From: Provencibacterium sp.
GTDB taxonomy: Bacteria > Bacillota > Clostridia > Oscillospirales > Ruminococcaceae
DNA length: 41,027 nt
Direction: 5' to 3'
Assembly: GCA_022793895.1 (NCBI GenBank)
Contig: JAAWDS010000031.1
Coordinates: 1-41,027 of the forward strand
A program made the translations under genes and the position numbers. This document shows positions 1 through 7,534 of this stretch, piece by piece; the stretch's first letter is position 1, and every line of letters begins with the position of its first letter. The notes beneath the pieces are model-generated. The model saw only the letters and a list, made by a program, of their open reading frames with translations. It did no database searches and had not been told where the DNA came from.

Positions 1-57
1 GGTTTCGCGCCTCCGGCGCGAAATTAGGGCCGCCGTCTTGGCCCGAAAGCACTTTTT
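1..57. repeat. Structured intergenic repeat, two-hairpin module, copy 1
   Basis: These bases match 142-198 at all but one position and resemble 7098-7156. Two inverted repeats are visible: TTTCGCGCC-tcc-GGCGCGAAA at about 3-23 and GGGCC-gccgtctt-GGCCC at 27-44, followed by a T run. The window starts inside this element, so more of it may lie to the left. No coding signal is convincing here. Confidence 0.75.
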
Positions 58-101
58 TTTAGGACTGTAAAAAAAGGTCCCCGGTTTGCGGAAGCGCTCG
101 T

Positions 102-198
102 GCGAGCCGCTCCTCCGGTTTGTAGAAACCGGAAAAAGGGCGGTTTCGCGCCTCCGGCGCGAAATTCGGGCCGCCGTCTTGGCCCGAAAGCACTTTTT
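102..198. repeat. Structured intergenic repeat, copy 2 with upstream module
   Basis: An upstream part (102-132, GAGCCGCTCCTCCGGTTTGT core ending in AGAAACCGG) precedes the two-hairpin module at 142-198. The same order, upstream part then two hairpins then a long stem, recurs at 7057-7204. In this copy the base at 167 is C instead of A, which extends the second stem by one C-G pair. Small open frames across the element look like translation artefacts of the repeat. Confidence 0.7.
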
Positions 199-201
199 CA
201 G

Positions 202-238
202 AGGATTGTAAAAAACGCGCTGCGTTTTTTACAATCCT
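202..238. terminator. 17-bp perfect hairpin at the cupin gene 3' end
   Basis: AGGATTGTAAAAAACGC (202-218) pairs perfectly with 222-238 around a GCT loop. It abuts the cupin stop codon (238-240, TAA on the minus strand), so it probably ends the minus-strand cupin operon. It also sits where the third module of the intergenic repeat lies, so it may have arrived with that repeat. Confidence 0.6.
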
Positions 239-588
239 TATTCCCCTACAAAATCCTTGCGCATGGGGGTAAAGAAGTCCACCAGTATCCCTTTTTCCAG
301 GCAAACGCAGCCATGCTCAACGCCATCCTGCTTGAGCAGCGTGTCGCCGCGGACGACCTCATGCTCTTCCCCGTCGATGGTGAAGCGGAACCGGCCTTCG
401 GCTACATAGGTGATCTGGGTGTGCGGATGACTGTGCAGCGGGCCGACAGCCCCCGTCTCGAACTCGTTGACGACGCACATCATCTCCTCACAGTAGGCGC
501 AAACCTTGCGCACAACTCCCTCTCCCGCGGGCTGTCCATCCACTTCGTTCCCATAAACCCAGCGCTGGCCCTTCTCAACTTTTCCCAT
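238..588 (-). CDS. Small single-domain cupin protein
   Basis: The 116-residue protein has one cupin beta-barrel domain. Cupin motif 1 is seen around residues 50-64 with candidate metal ligands H52 and H54 in the string GPLHSHPHTQ and Glu64 in VAEG. Motif 2 is around residues 80-96, with H92 in DGVEHG. Such short cupins can be metal-dependent sugar isomerases, dioxygenases or ligand-binding domains, and the sequence does not choose between them. It lies 55 bases after the M3 peptidase gene on the same strand, so co-transcription is likely, and a 17-bp hairpin overlaps its stop codon. No signal peptide is visible, so the protein is cytoplasmic. Family call is firm; the substrate is unknown. Confidence 0.85.
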   Translation of the reverse strand: MGKVEKGQRWVYGNEVDGQPAGEGVVRKVCAYCEEMMCVVNEFETGAVGPLHSHPHTQITYVAEGRFRFTIDGEEHEVVRGDTLLKQDGVEHGCVCLEKGILVDFFTPMRKDFVGE

Positions 589-643
589 GTAAATAACCTT
601 CTTCCTTATTTTTTCGCTTTTCCGTACGGCTTTTACCGCCCGC

Positions 644-2326
644 TTATTCCGGCAGGGCGGCTAAATAGCGCTCCACCTGTTCGCAGACGGCGCGCACGCC
701 GCCCTCCTCGAAGGGACTGGGAAGCCCCGCTTCCGTCAGCAGTTCAGTGAAGGTTTTCGTCCCCCCGGCGCGGGTAAAGCGCAGGTAACGCGCAAAAGCG
801 CCCTCCCAATCCTGAAGCGACTGGGTCCAGAAGGAGAGAGCCGCCGTCTGCGCCAGGCAGTAATCAATATAATAGAGCGGGGCGGAATAGATGTGGTGCT
901 GCCGCTGGTAGCCGCCGTCCTCAAAAAACGGCACCCCATCGAAGGAAATCCAGGGGCGGTATTTCTTTTCCAGCCGCGCCCAGGTCTGCTTGCGCTCCTT
1001 TGGCGTCAGCGAAGGGGTCTCATAGACGATCTCTTGGAACTCGTCGACCATGCACCCATAGGGCAGGAAGCAGAAAGCGTCCTCCAATTGGTAACGCAGG
1101 AACTTCCCGGTGTCCGGCCCAAAGAAGTCCTTAGCAAAGCGCGCGCAGAACAGCTCCATGCTCATCGAGTGGGTTTCGCAGGTCTCCATGGGCGCTTCCG
1201 CATATTCTAAAAAGCGCTGATCCCGCGCCATATAGCTTTGCAGCGCATGGCCGCCCTCGTGGGTCAAAACGCCGACATCCCCCGCCGTGCCGTTGAAGTT
1301 GGCAAAGATGAAGGGGCTGCCATAGAGCGGAAGGCTGGTGCAGTAGCCGCCGGTCTGCTTCCCCTTGCGGCTCTTGAGATCAAACAGGCCGTTCGCCTCC
1401 ATGTAGTCGAAGAAGCTCCCGGTTTCCTCGCCCATCCGGTGGTATACGCCGCGGGCGGCGTCCAGGATTTCGGCCTCTCCGCCGGCCGGTTTGGGGTTGC
1501 CGTCCGGGAAAACGTTGCCGTTGTCGTAATACATCGTCCGTTCGATCCCCAGCCGGGCCGCCTGCGCGGCTTTGATGCGCGCCGCCACCGGCACCGCGTC
1601 GCGGACAATCTGCTCCCGGAAACGGCGCACCTCCTCCGGCCCATAGCAGTTGCGTCCCATCCGGTCATAGCCCAACCGGAGGTAGCTGGGATAACCCAGC
1701 AGCCGGGCCTGCTCGTCGCGGTTATGCACGAGTTCATCATACATCTTATCGAGCTCTTCCGCATGGGCGGTAAAAAACCCGGCCGTCGCTTCCCAGGCCG
1801 CCTTGCGGGTCTCCCGATCGGAGGAGAGCTGGAAGGACTGGATTTCAGAAAGGTTGTAGTCCCCTCCCCGGAAAGGGATGCTCGCGGAGGCCAGCAGCTT
1901 TTCATAGGCGGTACAGATCTCATTGTCGCGCTGCTGAAGGGGCACGCTCTTCTCTGAAGAGGTGCGCAGCTCGATCTCCAGATTCTTAAAGAAAAGGGGG
2001 CCTATCTCCTCCTCCAGCCCACTGCGCAGCGGGTGGGCGGCCAGCGCACGCTTAAAAGCCTTCTGCGCCTCGGCGAAGATAGGGCCGCGCGCGTCGAAGA
2101 AAGCCATCTCCCCCTCATAAAAGGGATCGGTGGTATCCACCGAATGGCGGATATAGGCCAGCGACTCCATCGTTCGGTATTCTTTAGCAATCTGCTCGTG
2201 TTCGTCGATCAGCGCCGTAAGCGCCGCCGTGCCGGTGCAGGCGGCGGCCTCCTCCGCCATCGTCCGATAGCGCTGCTCCATCCGTTCATCATCCGGCCGC
2301 TGATAGGGCATTTCTGTAAATTTCAT
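644..2326 (-). CDS. M3 family oligoendopeptidase
   Basis: This 560-residue protein is a zinc metallopeptidase of the M3 (PepF/thimet) family, which cuts short peptides in the cytoplasm. The zinc motif HEGGH is at residues 356-360, and a candidate third ligand, Glu384, follows in the string ETHSMSMEL. Length and the all-helical N-terminal half fit the family (about 560-600 residues). I start it at ATG 2326 (MKFTEMPYQ), because the longer open frame adds only seven residues before a purine-rich ribosome site. It sits between the alpha/beta hydrolase and cupin genes on one strand and probably belongs to their transcript. No signal peptide or membrane segment is seen. Confidence 0.93.
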   Translation of the reverse strand: MKFTEMPYQRPDDERMEQRYRTMAEEAAACTGTAALTALIDEHEQIAKEYRTMESLAYIRHSVDTTDPFYEGEMAFFDARGPIFAEAQKAFKRALAAHPLRSGLEEEIGPLFFKNLEIELRTSSEKSVPLQQRDNEICTAYEKLLASASIPFRGGDYNLSEIQSFQLSSDRETRKAAWEATAGFFTAHAEELDKMYDELVHNRDEQARLLGYPSYLRLGYDRMGRNCYGPEEVRRFREQIVRDAVPVAARIKAAQAARLGIERTMYYDNGNVFPDGNPKPAGGEAEILDAARGVYHRMGEETGSFFDYMEANGLFDLKSRKGKQTGGYCTSLPLYGSPFIFANFNGTAGDVGVLTHEGGHALQSYMARDQRFLEYAEAPMETCETHSMSMELFCARFAKDFFGPDTGKFLRYQLEDAFCFLPYGCMVDEFQEIVYETPSLTPKERKQTWARLEKKYRPWISFDGVPFFEDGGYQRQHHIYSAPLYYIDYCLAQTAALSFWTQSLQDWEGAFARYLRFTRAGGTKTFTELLTEAGLPSPFEEGGVRAVCEQVERYLAALPE

Positions 2327-2452
2327 AATATCGCCTCCCGTATCCATCTCGATCCATAAACGTTATGCGCGCCGTGCCGGAGAAGAGCCCATGCCGGTCT
2401 CCCGGCCCTGCACAGCGCAGGATAGCCATGGCCAAGCACCGTACCCGGCCCT

Positions 2453-3313
2453 TTACAGCCTGCGCCCGATGAAATCCAAGATCTCCTCATGCAGGCGGGC
2501 GCTCCAGAAGGAGCCCTCGTGCGGCGCGCCGTCCACGCAGATCATCTCGGCGTCGACGCCGCCCTCCACGAGCGCCTGATACATCCCCGTACCCTGCGTA
2601 TAGGGGACCAGCGGATCCGCATCGCCATGTATAATCAGGGTAGGCGGACATTTCCCCGTCTGCCGGAACACCAGCAGCGGACTCATCGCACGCATAAGAT
2701 CCTGCTTCTCGGTTCTGGGATCGCCCCCAAAGAACTGGAAAAATCCCGGCTTTTCTTTATCCCAATCCCGGCTCATTGCTTCCAGATCGGTCGGGCCGAA
2801 GCATTCCACACAAAGCTGCACCGCATCGGAATACCCGGCGTACTCCCCGGTACGGTAGCGCGGATCGTCGCCGGTCAGCGCCATCAGCAGCGCGGTGTTG
2901 CCGCCGCTCGAAGTGCCGAAAAAGCAGACCCTATCGGGATCCACCGAATATTCATCGGCATGCGCCCGCAAAAAGCGCACGGCCGTCTTGGCATCCTGCA
3001 AAAAGGCTGGGGCGGGGTGCCCCTCCTGGTAGCTGCGGTGGGTGATGGTGGCCACCACATAGCCCTTTCTTGCATACTCCGCCAACTGCGGGATTTCAAA
3101 ATAGAGATTGGGCTTCGTCCAGCCGCTGCCCTGCAAGAAAACGATCAGCGGAAACCGGCAGGAGCCCGGATTGTCCTCCCCCTCCCAGGGACGCAGGATC
3201 TGCATTTTCAGTTCGCTGCCCGTTTCGGCCGAAAAAACCACATCCGGGAGCATGCGCGCCATCCCGCGCAGCTTCGGGTTGTGAGGAATGTGACGGATAA
3301 AGCCTTCCTTCAT
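2453..3313 (-). CDS. Alpha/beta hydrolase, esterase-like
   Basis: The 286-residue protein is an alpha/beta hydrolase of the acyl-esterase/BD-FAE type. The nucleophile elbow is GTSSGG with Ser135. The likely acid is Asp233 in HGDADPLVP, and the likely base is His265 in APHEG. The usual HGGGW oxyanion string is replaced by QGSGW at residues 61-65, a variant found in a Bacillota subgroup. No signal peptide is seen, so it acts inside the cell, perhaps removing acyl groups from sugars or other imported esters. The ATG at 3313 has AAGGAAGGGG seven bases upstream. A consensus promoter 158 bases upstream (3478-3505) probably drives it together with the M3 peptidase and the cupin. Substrate unknown. 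Confidence 0.88.
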   Translation of the reverse strand: MKEGFIRHIPHNPKLRGMARMLPDVVFSAETGSELKMQILRPWEGEDNPGSCRFPLIVFLQGSGWTKPNLYFEIPQLAEYARKGYVVATITHRSYQEGHPAPAFLQDAKTAVRFLRAHADEYSVDPDRVCFFGTSSGGNTALLMALTGDDPRYRTGEYAGYSDAVQLCVECFGPTDLEAMSRDWDKEKPGFFQFFGGDPRTEKQDLMRAMSPLLVFRQTGKCPPTLIIHGDADPLVPYTQGTGMYQALVEGGVDAEMICVDGAPHEGSFWSARLHEEILDFIGRRL

Positions 3314-3477
3314 CAGGATACCCCTTCCTTTCCGGGAGATTCCCTGCGGCCTGGCCGCTTAAAGGGACCCGGTTGATGTTGATAAATGTGTTAAGCATCC
3401 TAAAGCCGGCTGCCGCGCCGGCGGTAGGAAACAAGACGATGGGAATCTTTTTGGCAGCTGAAAAAGCGCCTTCTTCG

Positions 3478-3505
3478 ATTATACCCCATGCAAAGGAAAT
3501 GTCAA
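3478..3505 (-). promoter_or_regulatory. Sigma70-type promoter for the hydrolase-peptidase-cupin operon
   Basis: Read on the minus strand, a perfect -35 TTGACA (3500-3505) and a perfect -10 TATAAT (3478-3483) are separated by 16 bases. The start would be near 3471, giving a leader of about 158 bases before the hydrolase ATG. Confidence 0.75.
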
Positions 3506-3522
3506 TCGGGCAAGCGGACGCC

Positions 3523-3538
3523 AACCGCAATTGCGGTT
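3523..3538. promoter_or_regulatory. 16-bp perfect palindrome between two opposing promoters
   Basis: AACCGCAATTGCGGTT is a perfect palindrome. It lies about 20 bases upstream of the minus-strand -35 box and touches the plus-strand -35 at 3537. This placement suits a repressor or activator operator; the protein that would bind it is not identifiable here. Confidence 0.45.
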
Positions 3539-3565
3539 GTTCCCGGCCCTGTCTTGTGTTATAAT
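3537..3565 (+). promoter_or_regulatory. Possible plus-strand promoter facing the cutC 3' end
   Basis: TTGTTC (3537-3542) and TATAAT (3560-3565) are 17 bases apart. A transcript would run antisense through cutC towards the transglutaminase-like gene; no plus-strand gene starts close by. Confidence 0.4.
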
Positions 3566-3609
3566 ACGACTGTCTTGGGGAGGTAAGGGAAGAAGGGAAA
3601 CGTTCCCCT

Positions 3610-4371
3610 TTATCGACCCTCCCCGTCGAGCAGGGCGCGCAGCGCGGAAATCTGCGCGCGGTCGGCCGCCCCATAGCTTTCCTCATCGGGCGGCGGCGCG
3701 CTCCCGAAACGAACGGCGGGATTCCCGCCCGCCGATGGGTCGCGGACGGTTTTTTTAAGCGAGGCATGCAGCTGGCGGCAGCCGGTTTTTCTCAAAAGCC
3801 CCGCGGCGTTGTGGAGCTTAACGCCGCCGCCGGGCAGGATTTCCAGCCGTCCGGCAGCATATTCCCGCATGGCGCGGATGGTGTCCGCCCCCTCGGATGC
3901 AGACGGCTGCCGGCCGCTGGTAAGCACCCGCCTGAATCCAAGCCGAAAAAGGATCTCAAACGCCGCCCGCCAGTCGGGAACCACATCAATGGCGCGGTGA
4001 AAGACGCACTCCCGCTCTCCGGCGATTGCCGAGAGCCGCCGGCAGCGTTCCTCGTCCACCGTCCCATCCGGATGAAGAACGCCGAAAACCAACCCGTCCG
4101 CGCCGTGTGCAAGCAGGAGGCGCGCATCCCGCTCCATCGTTTCAAATTCGGTATCGCTGTAGCAGAACCCGCCTTCGCGGGGCCGCAGCAGCGCCATGAC
4201 CCGCACGCCCTGCGCCTTAGCGATCTCCAGCTCGCCGATGCTGGGCGTAAGCCCGCCGAGCAGCAGCGCCGAGCAGAGCTCCACCCGGTCCGCTCCGGCG
4301 GCGGCCGCCTCTACAGCGTCGGCCGCCGAACCGCAGCAGATCTCTAATAAATAATTTTCCACAAGATACAT
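3610..4371 (-). CDS. cutC: CutC family protein
   Basis: The protein of about 253 residues is a CutC TIM-barrel protein. Recognised strings include LEICCGSAADA near the N-terminus, ADRVELCSALLLGGLTPS, VMALLRPREGGFCY, FHRAIDVV, VLTSGRQPSA and ILPGGGV; together these are diagnostic of the family. CutC was linked to copper tolerance in E. coli, but that role has been questioned and the biochemical activity is not settled. The start is uncertain: ATG 4371 has a GGAAGGG almost touching it, whereas GTG at 4362 lies nine bases after it and may be the true start. A promoter (4400-4428) precedes it. It diverges from the transglutaminase-like gene, and no copper genes are nearby. Confidence 0.93.
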   Translation of the reverse strand: MYLVENYLLEICCGSAADAVEAAAAGADRVELCSALLLGGLTPSIGELEIAKAQGVRVMALLRPREGGFCYSDTEFETMERDARLLLAHGADGLVFGVLHPDGTVDEERCRRLSAIAGERECVFHRAIDVVPDWRAAFEILFRLGFRRVLTSGRQPSASEGADTIRAMREYAAGRLEILPGGGVKLHNAAGLLRKTGCRQLHASLKKTVRDPSAGGNPAVRFGSAPPPDEESYGAADRAQISALRALLDGEGR

Positions 4372-4399
4372 CCCTTCCGGTTGAAAAGTTGCTGCTTTT

Positions 4400-4428
4400 A
4401 TCCTACCATGGCGGCGGCCGGTTTTCAA
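4400..4428 (-). promoter_or_regulatory. Promoter of cutC
   Basis: On the minus strand TTGAAA (4423-4428) and TAGGAT (4400-4405) are separated by 17 bases, with TG just ahead of the -10. The -35 lies in one arm of an inverted repeat GGTTGAAAA (4379-4387) / TTTTCAACC (4422-4430), a candidate operator. Confidence 0.5.
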
Positions 4429-4532
4429 CCAAGGAAGCATAAAAGTAAGGACCCGCGGCAGTCTTTGCAGCTGAACCCGGTTTTCCGTACCTTTTGCCGC
4501 TTTTATTTTTCCCTGTAAAGGAGGCCGCGCCG

Positions 4533-6959
4533 ATGCAGCGCCCAGAATCTGCGGATTTTTCCGCCGTCCTTTCTTCCCTAACCGGGGAACGGAAACGGGC
4601 GATGGAATTTCTCTCCCAATCGCTCCCGGAAAGCGATCGGGACAGCTACCCGCCCGCCCTCTTCCTCTCCTTCTGCGACCATGCCCTCCGGCTGCGCGAA
4701 ACGGTGGAGGAATGCCGCAGGCTGGATGAGGAGCTGTTTTTCCACTATGTACTCTTCCCCCGCGTGAACGACGAGGATCTCTCCGATCACCGCGCGCTTT
4801 TCTACCGGGAGCTGTGGCCGCGCGTGGCCGGGCTCGGTACGGAGGAGGCGGTGCTCGCCGTGAACCGTTGGTGCCATGAGCAGGCTTCCTATCAAATGCA
4901 GGATGCGCGCACCGCCTCCCCGCTGACTGTTTTCCGCTGCGGGAGCGGCCGCTGCGGGGAGGAATCCGCCTTTCTGGTGGCGGCGCTGCGCAGCGTCGGC
5001 ATCGCCGCCCGCCAGGTCTATGCCCCCCTTTGGGCGCACTGTGAGGATAACCACGCCTGGGTGGAAGCGCTGTGCGGCGGCCGCTGGCGCTTTTTGGGGG
5101 CCTGCGAGCCGGAGCCGGAGCTCGACCGCGGCTGGTTTAACAGCGCGGCCGCCCGCGCCGTGCTGGTGCATTCCCGCCTGTTCGGCCGCGGCAGCCACCC
5201 TCTGCATGGGGAGCTTCTGCCGGAAGGCCCCTCTGCCGGCGGCGTCTGCTGGTACAACCAGACCGCCCGCTATGCCGCCGTCTGTCCCCGCCGCTTCCAG
5301 GTGAACCGGGAAGGGCGGCCCCTTCCCGGCGCGCAGCTGACGCTCTATCTGCTCAATGAGGCCGCCTTCCGGCCGATCGCCCGCCTCGCCGCCGGGCCGG
5401 ACGGTTCCGCCTGCGTCTCTCTGGGCCGCGGCAGCCTCTGGGTATCCGCCCGGATGGAGGGGCTGTCTGCCGAAGGATTGCTGCCCGCGGAAGAGGAAAC
5501 CCTTCTGCTGGAACTCCAGCCGCCAAAAGCCGGGGAAAACAAATGGATTCCCTTCTCCTTCCCGGCCCCCGCGCCCGGCCCGCTCCCCGCCCCGCTGAAC
5601 GCCGCCGGTAAGCAGAGGCGCAAGGAGGAGCTCCAGAAGGGGGAGGCGGCGCGCCGCCAAAAGCTCGCTTCGCTTTTCGATCCCATCCGGGCGGAGCAGA
5701 TGCCGGAAGCCGCCGATCTGTTAAAGGAAGCGCGCGGGAACTTTGACGCCGTTTTCCGTTTCCTCAGCCGGGATAACAATCCTTGGCGGGAGCGGCTGCT
5801 GCGGGCGCTGCCGGTAAAGGATCTGCGGGATGCGGACGCGGATATCCTGGAGGATCACCTACAGGGCGCGCTCCCCTTTGCAGACCGCTTTCCGGAGGAT
5901 GTCTTTCAGCACTACCTGCTTTCGCCGCGCATCAGCCGCGAACCGCTGACGGCCTGGCGCTCGTTCCTCGCGGCGGCCCCCCTGGATCCGGCGGTCTCCC
6001 CCTGTAAAGGGAACTACCCTTCCCTCTGCTGGCCGCCGGACTGCGCCTGGAAGGCTGGGCGCTGCGGCCGGCACAGCCGGGATATCCTCACGGTAGCCCT
6101 CCTTCGCGCCCACGGCATCCCCGCCCGCCTGCGGGCGCTGGACGGCGTCCCGGAGCTCTGGCAGAACGGGAAGTTCCTTCCCCTGCGGCCCGAACGCTGC
6201 GGAACGCTTGTCCTCCAAAGCCCGGCGGCTCCTCCTCTCCTCTACCGGCGCGACTGGTCGCTTGCCCGCTGGACGGAAGAAGGCTGGCAGAACCTTGAAC
6301 CCCAAGCGCGCTGGGAGAAGGACGGCTGCTCGCTGCGCCTTCCCGCCGGGCGCTACCGGCTGCTGACGGCCGTCCGCCTACCCTCCGGCGACCAGCTAGC
6401 CGCCCGGCGGGAGCTGGAGCTTGCCGCCGGGGAAACGGCGGAGATCTCCCTTTCCCTTCCTCAATCCTCCCTGCGCGACCTGCTCTACTGCCGGGCCCTT
6501 CCGGAAATCGCGGCCGCCGATGCAGAGGGGACGCGCTATCCGCAGGCTATCCCGGCAGGCGGAAGCCCTTCCATTCTGCTCTGGCTGGAGGAGGGCGCGG
6601 AGCCCACCGAACACCTGCTGCATGAGCTGACGGCGGCCGGGCCGCGGGATGAACGGGTCGTCCTTTTCCTGCGCGGGCCGGACAGCCTCCGTCATCCCGC
6701 CCTTGCCCGGTACCGGTCCGTCCATCCTGAGGCGGAGATCCGTTTCGACGATTGGGAATATGACGTCGAGCAGCTCGCCCGGCTGCTCGCCTGCGATCCG
6801 GAAAGGCCCCCGCTCTGCATTCTCTGCGACGGGCAGGGGCGGGCCGCCTATGCCGCCAGCGGCTACCGCGTCGGCCTGGCCGATCTGCTGCTGCATATGC
6901 TCGGCGAGCTGAAGGCTTCTCCCCTTGCCGGAGAGGAACCGCAGCCATCCGCCCAATGA
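4533..6959 (+). CDS. Transglutaminase-like protein with duplicated, degenerate second domain
   Basis: The 808-residue protein starts at ATG 4533 after a strong AAAGGAGG (4517-4524). A transglutaminase-like papain-fold domain occupies about residues 30-230. Its candidate catalytic residues are Cys in SGRCGEES, His in DNHAWVEA and an acidic residue in the following strand. Residues 240-330 look like a beta-rich, carboxypeptidase-regulatory-type segment. A second copy begins near residue 395, including LSPRIS, which parallels LFPRVN of the first copy, and AGRCGRHSRDILTVALLRAHG. It retains the Cys but lacks the NHAWVE histidine string. The last 110 residues resemble a thioredoxin-like fold. There is no signal peptide. 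It may be a cytoplasmic cysteine peptidase or a binding protein. It stands alone, with a structured repeat directly after its stop. Confidence 0.75.
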   Translation: MQRPESADFSAVLSSLTGERKRAMEFLSQSLPESDRDSYPPALFLSFCDHALRLRETVEECRRLDEELFFHYVLFPRVNDEDLSDHRALFYRELWPRVAGLGTEEAVLAVNRWCHEQASYQMQDARTASPLTVFRCGSGRCGEESAFLVAALRSVGIAARQVYAPLWAHCEDNHAWVEALCGGRWRFLGACEPEPELDRGWFNSAAARAVLVHSRLFGRGSHPLHGELLPEGPSAGGVCWYNQTARYAAVCPRRFQVNREGRPLPGAQLTLYLLNEAAFRPIARLAAGPDGSACVSLGRGSLWVSARMEGLSAEGLLPAEEETLLLELQPPKAGENKWIPFSFPAPAPGPLPAPLNAAGKQRRKEELQKGEAARRQKLASLFDPIRAEQMPEAADLLKEARGNFDAVFRFLSRDNNPWRERLLRALPVKDLRDADADILEDHLQGALPFADRFPEDVFQHYLLSPRISREPLTAWRSFLAAAPLDPAVSPCKGNYPSLCWPPDCAWKAGRCGRHSRDILTVALLRAHGIPARLRALDGVPELWQNGKFLPLRPERCGTLVLQSPAAPPLLYRRDWSLARWTEEGWQNLEPQARWEKDGCSLRLPAGRYRLLTAVRLPSGDQLAARRELELAAGETAEISLSLPQSSLRDLLYCRALPEIAAADAEGTRYPQAIPAGGSPSILLWLEEGAEPTEHLLHELTAAGPRDERVVLFLRGPDSLRHPALARYRSVHPEAEIRFDDWEYDVEQLARLLACDPERPPLCILCDGQGRAAYAASGYRVGLADLLLHMLGELKASPLAGEEPQPSAQ

Positions 6960-6963
6960 AAAG

Positions 6964-7086
6964 GGCGCGCCTGCAAAATGGAAAAAAGTCTCCAGTCGAG
7001 CCGATCCCCCGGTTTGTAGAAAATGGGCGCGTTGCAGAATAGAAAAAAACCTCCAGCCGAGCCGATCCTCCGGCTTGCAGAAACCG
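6964..7086. repeat. Two tandem diverged ~60-bp units
   Basis: Units at 6964-7025 and 7026-7086 share the order GGCGCG, TGCA(A/G)AAT, GAAAAAA, CTCCAG, CGAGCCGATC and CCGG(T/C)TTG(T/C)AGAAA. The second unit leads straight into the two-hairpin module at 7098. The related string at 102-132 shows that this is the upstream part of the same repeat family. Confidence 0.65.
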
Positions 7087-7097
7087 GTAAAAGCTGC

Positions 7098-7156
7098 GGT
7101 TTCGCGCCAATGGCGCGAAATTTGGGGCGTCGTCTTCGCCCCAAAAGCCGCTTTTT
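7098..7156. repeat. Structured intergenic repeat, two-hairpin module, copy 3
   Basis: Hairpin one is TTTCGCGCC-aat-GGCGCGAAA (7100-7120). Hairpin two is TTGGGGCG-tcgtctt-CGCCCCAA (7122-7144). Compared with copies 1 and 2, the arms of hairpin two differ on both sides (GGGCC/GGCCC against GGGGCG/CGCCCC) while the loop keeps CGTCTT. Paired changes of this kind show selection or copying of the fold. Confidence 0.7.
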
Positions 7157-7204
7157 CCAAAGGGCGCGCCTGCAAAACGAAAGTTTTGCAGGCGCGCCCT
7201 TTGG
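7157..7204. repeat. 48-nt perfect hairpin, 22-bp stem with GAAA loop
   Basis: The left arm (7157-7178) and right arm (7183-7204) are exact reverse complements around a GAAA tetraloop. The core GCCTGCAAAAC...TTTTGCAGGC recurs in the hairpin after the LysR gene at 28581. It could stabilise or end the transglutaminase-like gene's mRNA, but no T run follows, so termination is not certain. Confidence 0.65.
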
Positions 7205-7534
7205 CCAGGAGGAGAGGAGCGTATCGGATAAGTAGGCCGCCCGCAGGCGGCGGTTTAGCGGGCGGGGCCGCGGCGGCAAAGGCGTTCCCGCCGTCCGGGA
7301 ACCGGGCTTTAGGGAAACGCCGGCCGCTTTGGCCCCCTCCCGCCTTACATCCAGTATCCGGGCCGCGGTACGGCTCCACATCCTCCTGTCTGCGGGTTTT
7401 ACCCCACACTTTAGCTTATGCTTTAGGTCCGGAATCGGTGACAGCCGCAGAGCGGCGGGCCCCTCTCCCGCCTCGGTTTTTATGGAGGATTGGGGAGATC
7501 CCCCTCTCCATCCCGGCCGGTTTTTGCAGTCCCC
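7205..7534. other. Non-coding gap between repeat and EndoQ-UvrD 3' end
   Basis: No gene is supported here. The left part is GC-rich with short palindromes. A weak plus-strand terminator-like stem lies at 7454-7481. A hairpin with arms GGAT(T)GGGGAG and CTCTCCATCC is near 7487-7515, just past the 3' end of the helicase gene. No RNA family could be recognised. Confidence 0.5.
7454..7481 (+). terminator. Weak terminator-like stem with T run
   Basis: GGCGGG (7454-7459) pairs with CCCGCC (7467-7472), followed four bases later by TTTTT. It could stop plus-strand transcripts that run on from the transglutaminase-like gene about 500 bases upstream. Confidence 0.35.

Noticed and set aside
1-240. CRISPR-like array
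   Set aside because: The two near-identical units are 141 bases apart, palindromic and few; there is no regular short-repeat and spacer pattern and no cas gene.
100-750. Plus-strand 216-codon open frame over the repeat and the cupin gene
   Set aside because: It runs antisense to a clear cupin gene, starts inside the structured repeat and has no ribosome site. Its N-terminal peptide recurs at 7098 only because the DNA repeat recurs.
7415-7475. Cobalamin-type riboswitch before 7535
   Set aside because: GGAATCGGTGACAGCCGC loosely resembles the core, but the remaining conserved boxes are absent and the next gene is not oriented correctly.
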